In this document: positions 26,807 to 27,162 of the stretch, piece after piece
How the letters are laid out: each line of letters begins with the position of its first letter
Position numbering within the stretch: the first letter of the stretch is position 1
IMG/VR virus record: IMGVR_UViG_3300021389_000126
Location: 1 to 27,162 of that record
Source of the DNA: a virus
Length of the DNA stretch: 27,162 bases
Reading direction: 5' to 3' (one strand)
The notes under the pieces: model-generated
What the model was told of the DNA's origin: nothing
What the model saw: only the letters and a program-made list of their open reading frames with translations
Databases searched by the model: none
Translations under genes and position numbers: made by a program

Positions 26807-27162
26807 TAAATAATGCTTTTAGCTTTTCAATAGTTTCACTAGCCTCTTGCTCCTCCTTAGACATACCTACAGAATCCTGTGGTCTTTCCATCTTATCAGC
26901 AAAGTAGCCTTCTATAGAGAACCCTTTTACCTTACCAGTCTTTACATAGTTCTCCCAAACATCATCATTATTAACTTTGACTGCACCCATCCAAGTACCA
27001 ATAGGTAAATCCATACCATACTTTCTAGACTTGTCGTGTACCTCATCCTCTATAATCCAAGATTCTACTAGAGACAATCCTTTTAACTCGTATTGATGCT
27101 CCATAGTAGAGTTATTCTGATTGCCTGCCATTAAGTACTTCTGAGAGGCTTTTAAGACAGTA
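26799..27162 (-). CDS. Prohead protease, XkdF-like, 3' part (gene enters from beyond the window)
   Basis: The frame is open from the window edge to the stop at 26801-26799; an ATG at 27131-27129 exists but lies inside the conserved domain, so the real start is outside. Visible: KASQKYLMAGNQNNSTMEHQ, then YELKGLSLVESWIIEDE, DLPIGTWMGAVKV, DVWENYVKTGKVKGFSIEGY. These match the XkdF-like serine protease pattern ('n-x-n-H-x-x-x-x-x-x-L-V-E-S-W-i-v-e-d', 'G-t-W', 'v-k-G-f-S-i-e-g') that matures capsid and scaffold. The histidine in MEHQ and serine in FSIEG are the likely catalytic pair. It precedes the head decoration and scaffold genes, in normal order. Confidence 0.82.
   Translation of the reverse strand, partial: TVLKASQKYLMAGNQNNSTMEHQYELKGLSLVESWIIEDEVHDKSRKYGMDLPIGTWMGAVKVNNDDVWENYVKTGKVKGFSIEGYFADKMERPQDSVGMSKEEQEASETIEKLKALFND

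Noticed and set aside
27129-27131. ATG at 27131 as the start of the prohead protease
   Set aside because: The frame is open to the window edge and the upstream residues (KASQKYL) continue the conserved domain, so this ATG is internal.

Overview
The window is part of a tailed-phage genome (siphovirus-like gene set, about one third G+C by eye). Every supported gene lies on the minus strand, so transcription runs from high to low coordinates. The host is most likely a Bacteroidota, probably flavobacterial, bacterium. Three things point there: host-type promoters of the form TTTG-N19/20-TAnnTTTG, A-rich leaders without clear Shine-Dalgarno sequences, and a DUF3127-type single-stranded DNA-binding protein. 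No integrase, repressor, tRNA, rRNA, CRISPR array or insertion sequence was seen. Lifestyle cannot be judged because both ends cut through genes.

Layout in the direction of transcription. (1) 27162-20320, head region: 3' part of a XkdF-like prohead protease, a probable head-decoration protein, a small Cys-rich protein, two paralogous helical proteins, scaffold, HK97-fold major capsid protein, probable tail tube protein, a 115-aa protein, portal with an extra C-terminal domain, and a head-tail connector. (2) 20330-16374, adhesion: small structural proteins, a short fibre, a fibre-assembly-like protein and an 894-aa LamG-containing fibre. (3) 16339-14972, lysis: several small membrane proteins, an M15 peptidase endolysin and a holin-like protein. 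(4) An AT-rich repeat region (14816-14971) that could be an origin. (5) 14815-6549, replication and recombination: NinG, coiled-coil proteins, OB-fold/SSB proteins, a DnaB-like helicase, a sigma-like factor, PD-(D/E)XK nucleases, a transglycosylase-like protein, a DUF3310 protein, a RecE-like exonuclease, an orphan DNA methyltransferase and a DnaA-domain-IV-like protein. (6) 6506-5039, terminase small and large subunits, followed by two tiny membrane proteins. (7) 4467-1, tail: a tail assembly chaperone with a -1 frameshift, tail terminator and completion candidates, a von Willebrand A domain protein and further tail proteins.

The main observations are these. A T9 run at 3984-3992 lies at the start of a region where two frames are open together; reading through in the -1 frame adds 84 residues and ends in an ATGA junction with the next gene, the signature of programmed frameshifting in tail chaperones. 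A repeated element containing CGTTATATA lies upstream of four packaging or structural genes, exactly 3 nt before ATG in three of them, and follows a terminator in two. It is a candidate late promoter, possibly read by the phage sigma-like factor. A second class of sites (TAnnTTTG-type promoter plus an A-rich leader ending in ACAGA or AGACAG) precedes non-structural genes. Gene order is unusual: portal follows capsid and tube, and terminase is separated from the head genes by the lysis and replication modules.
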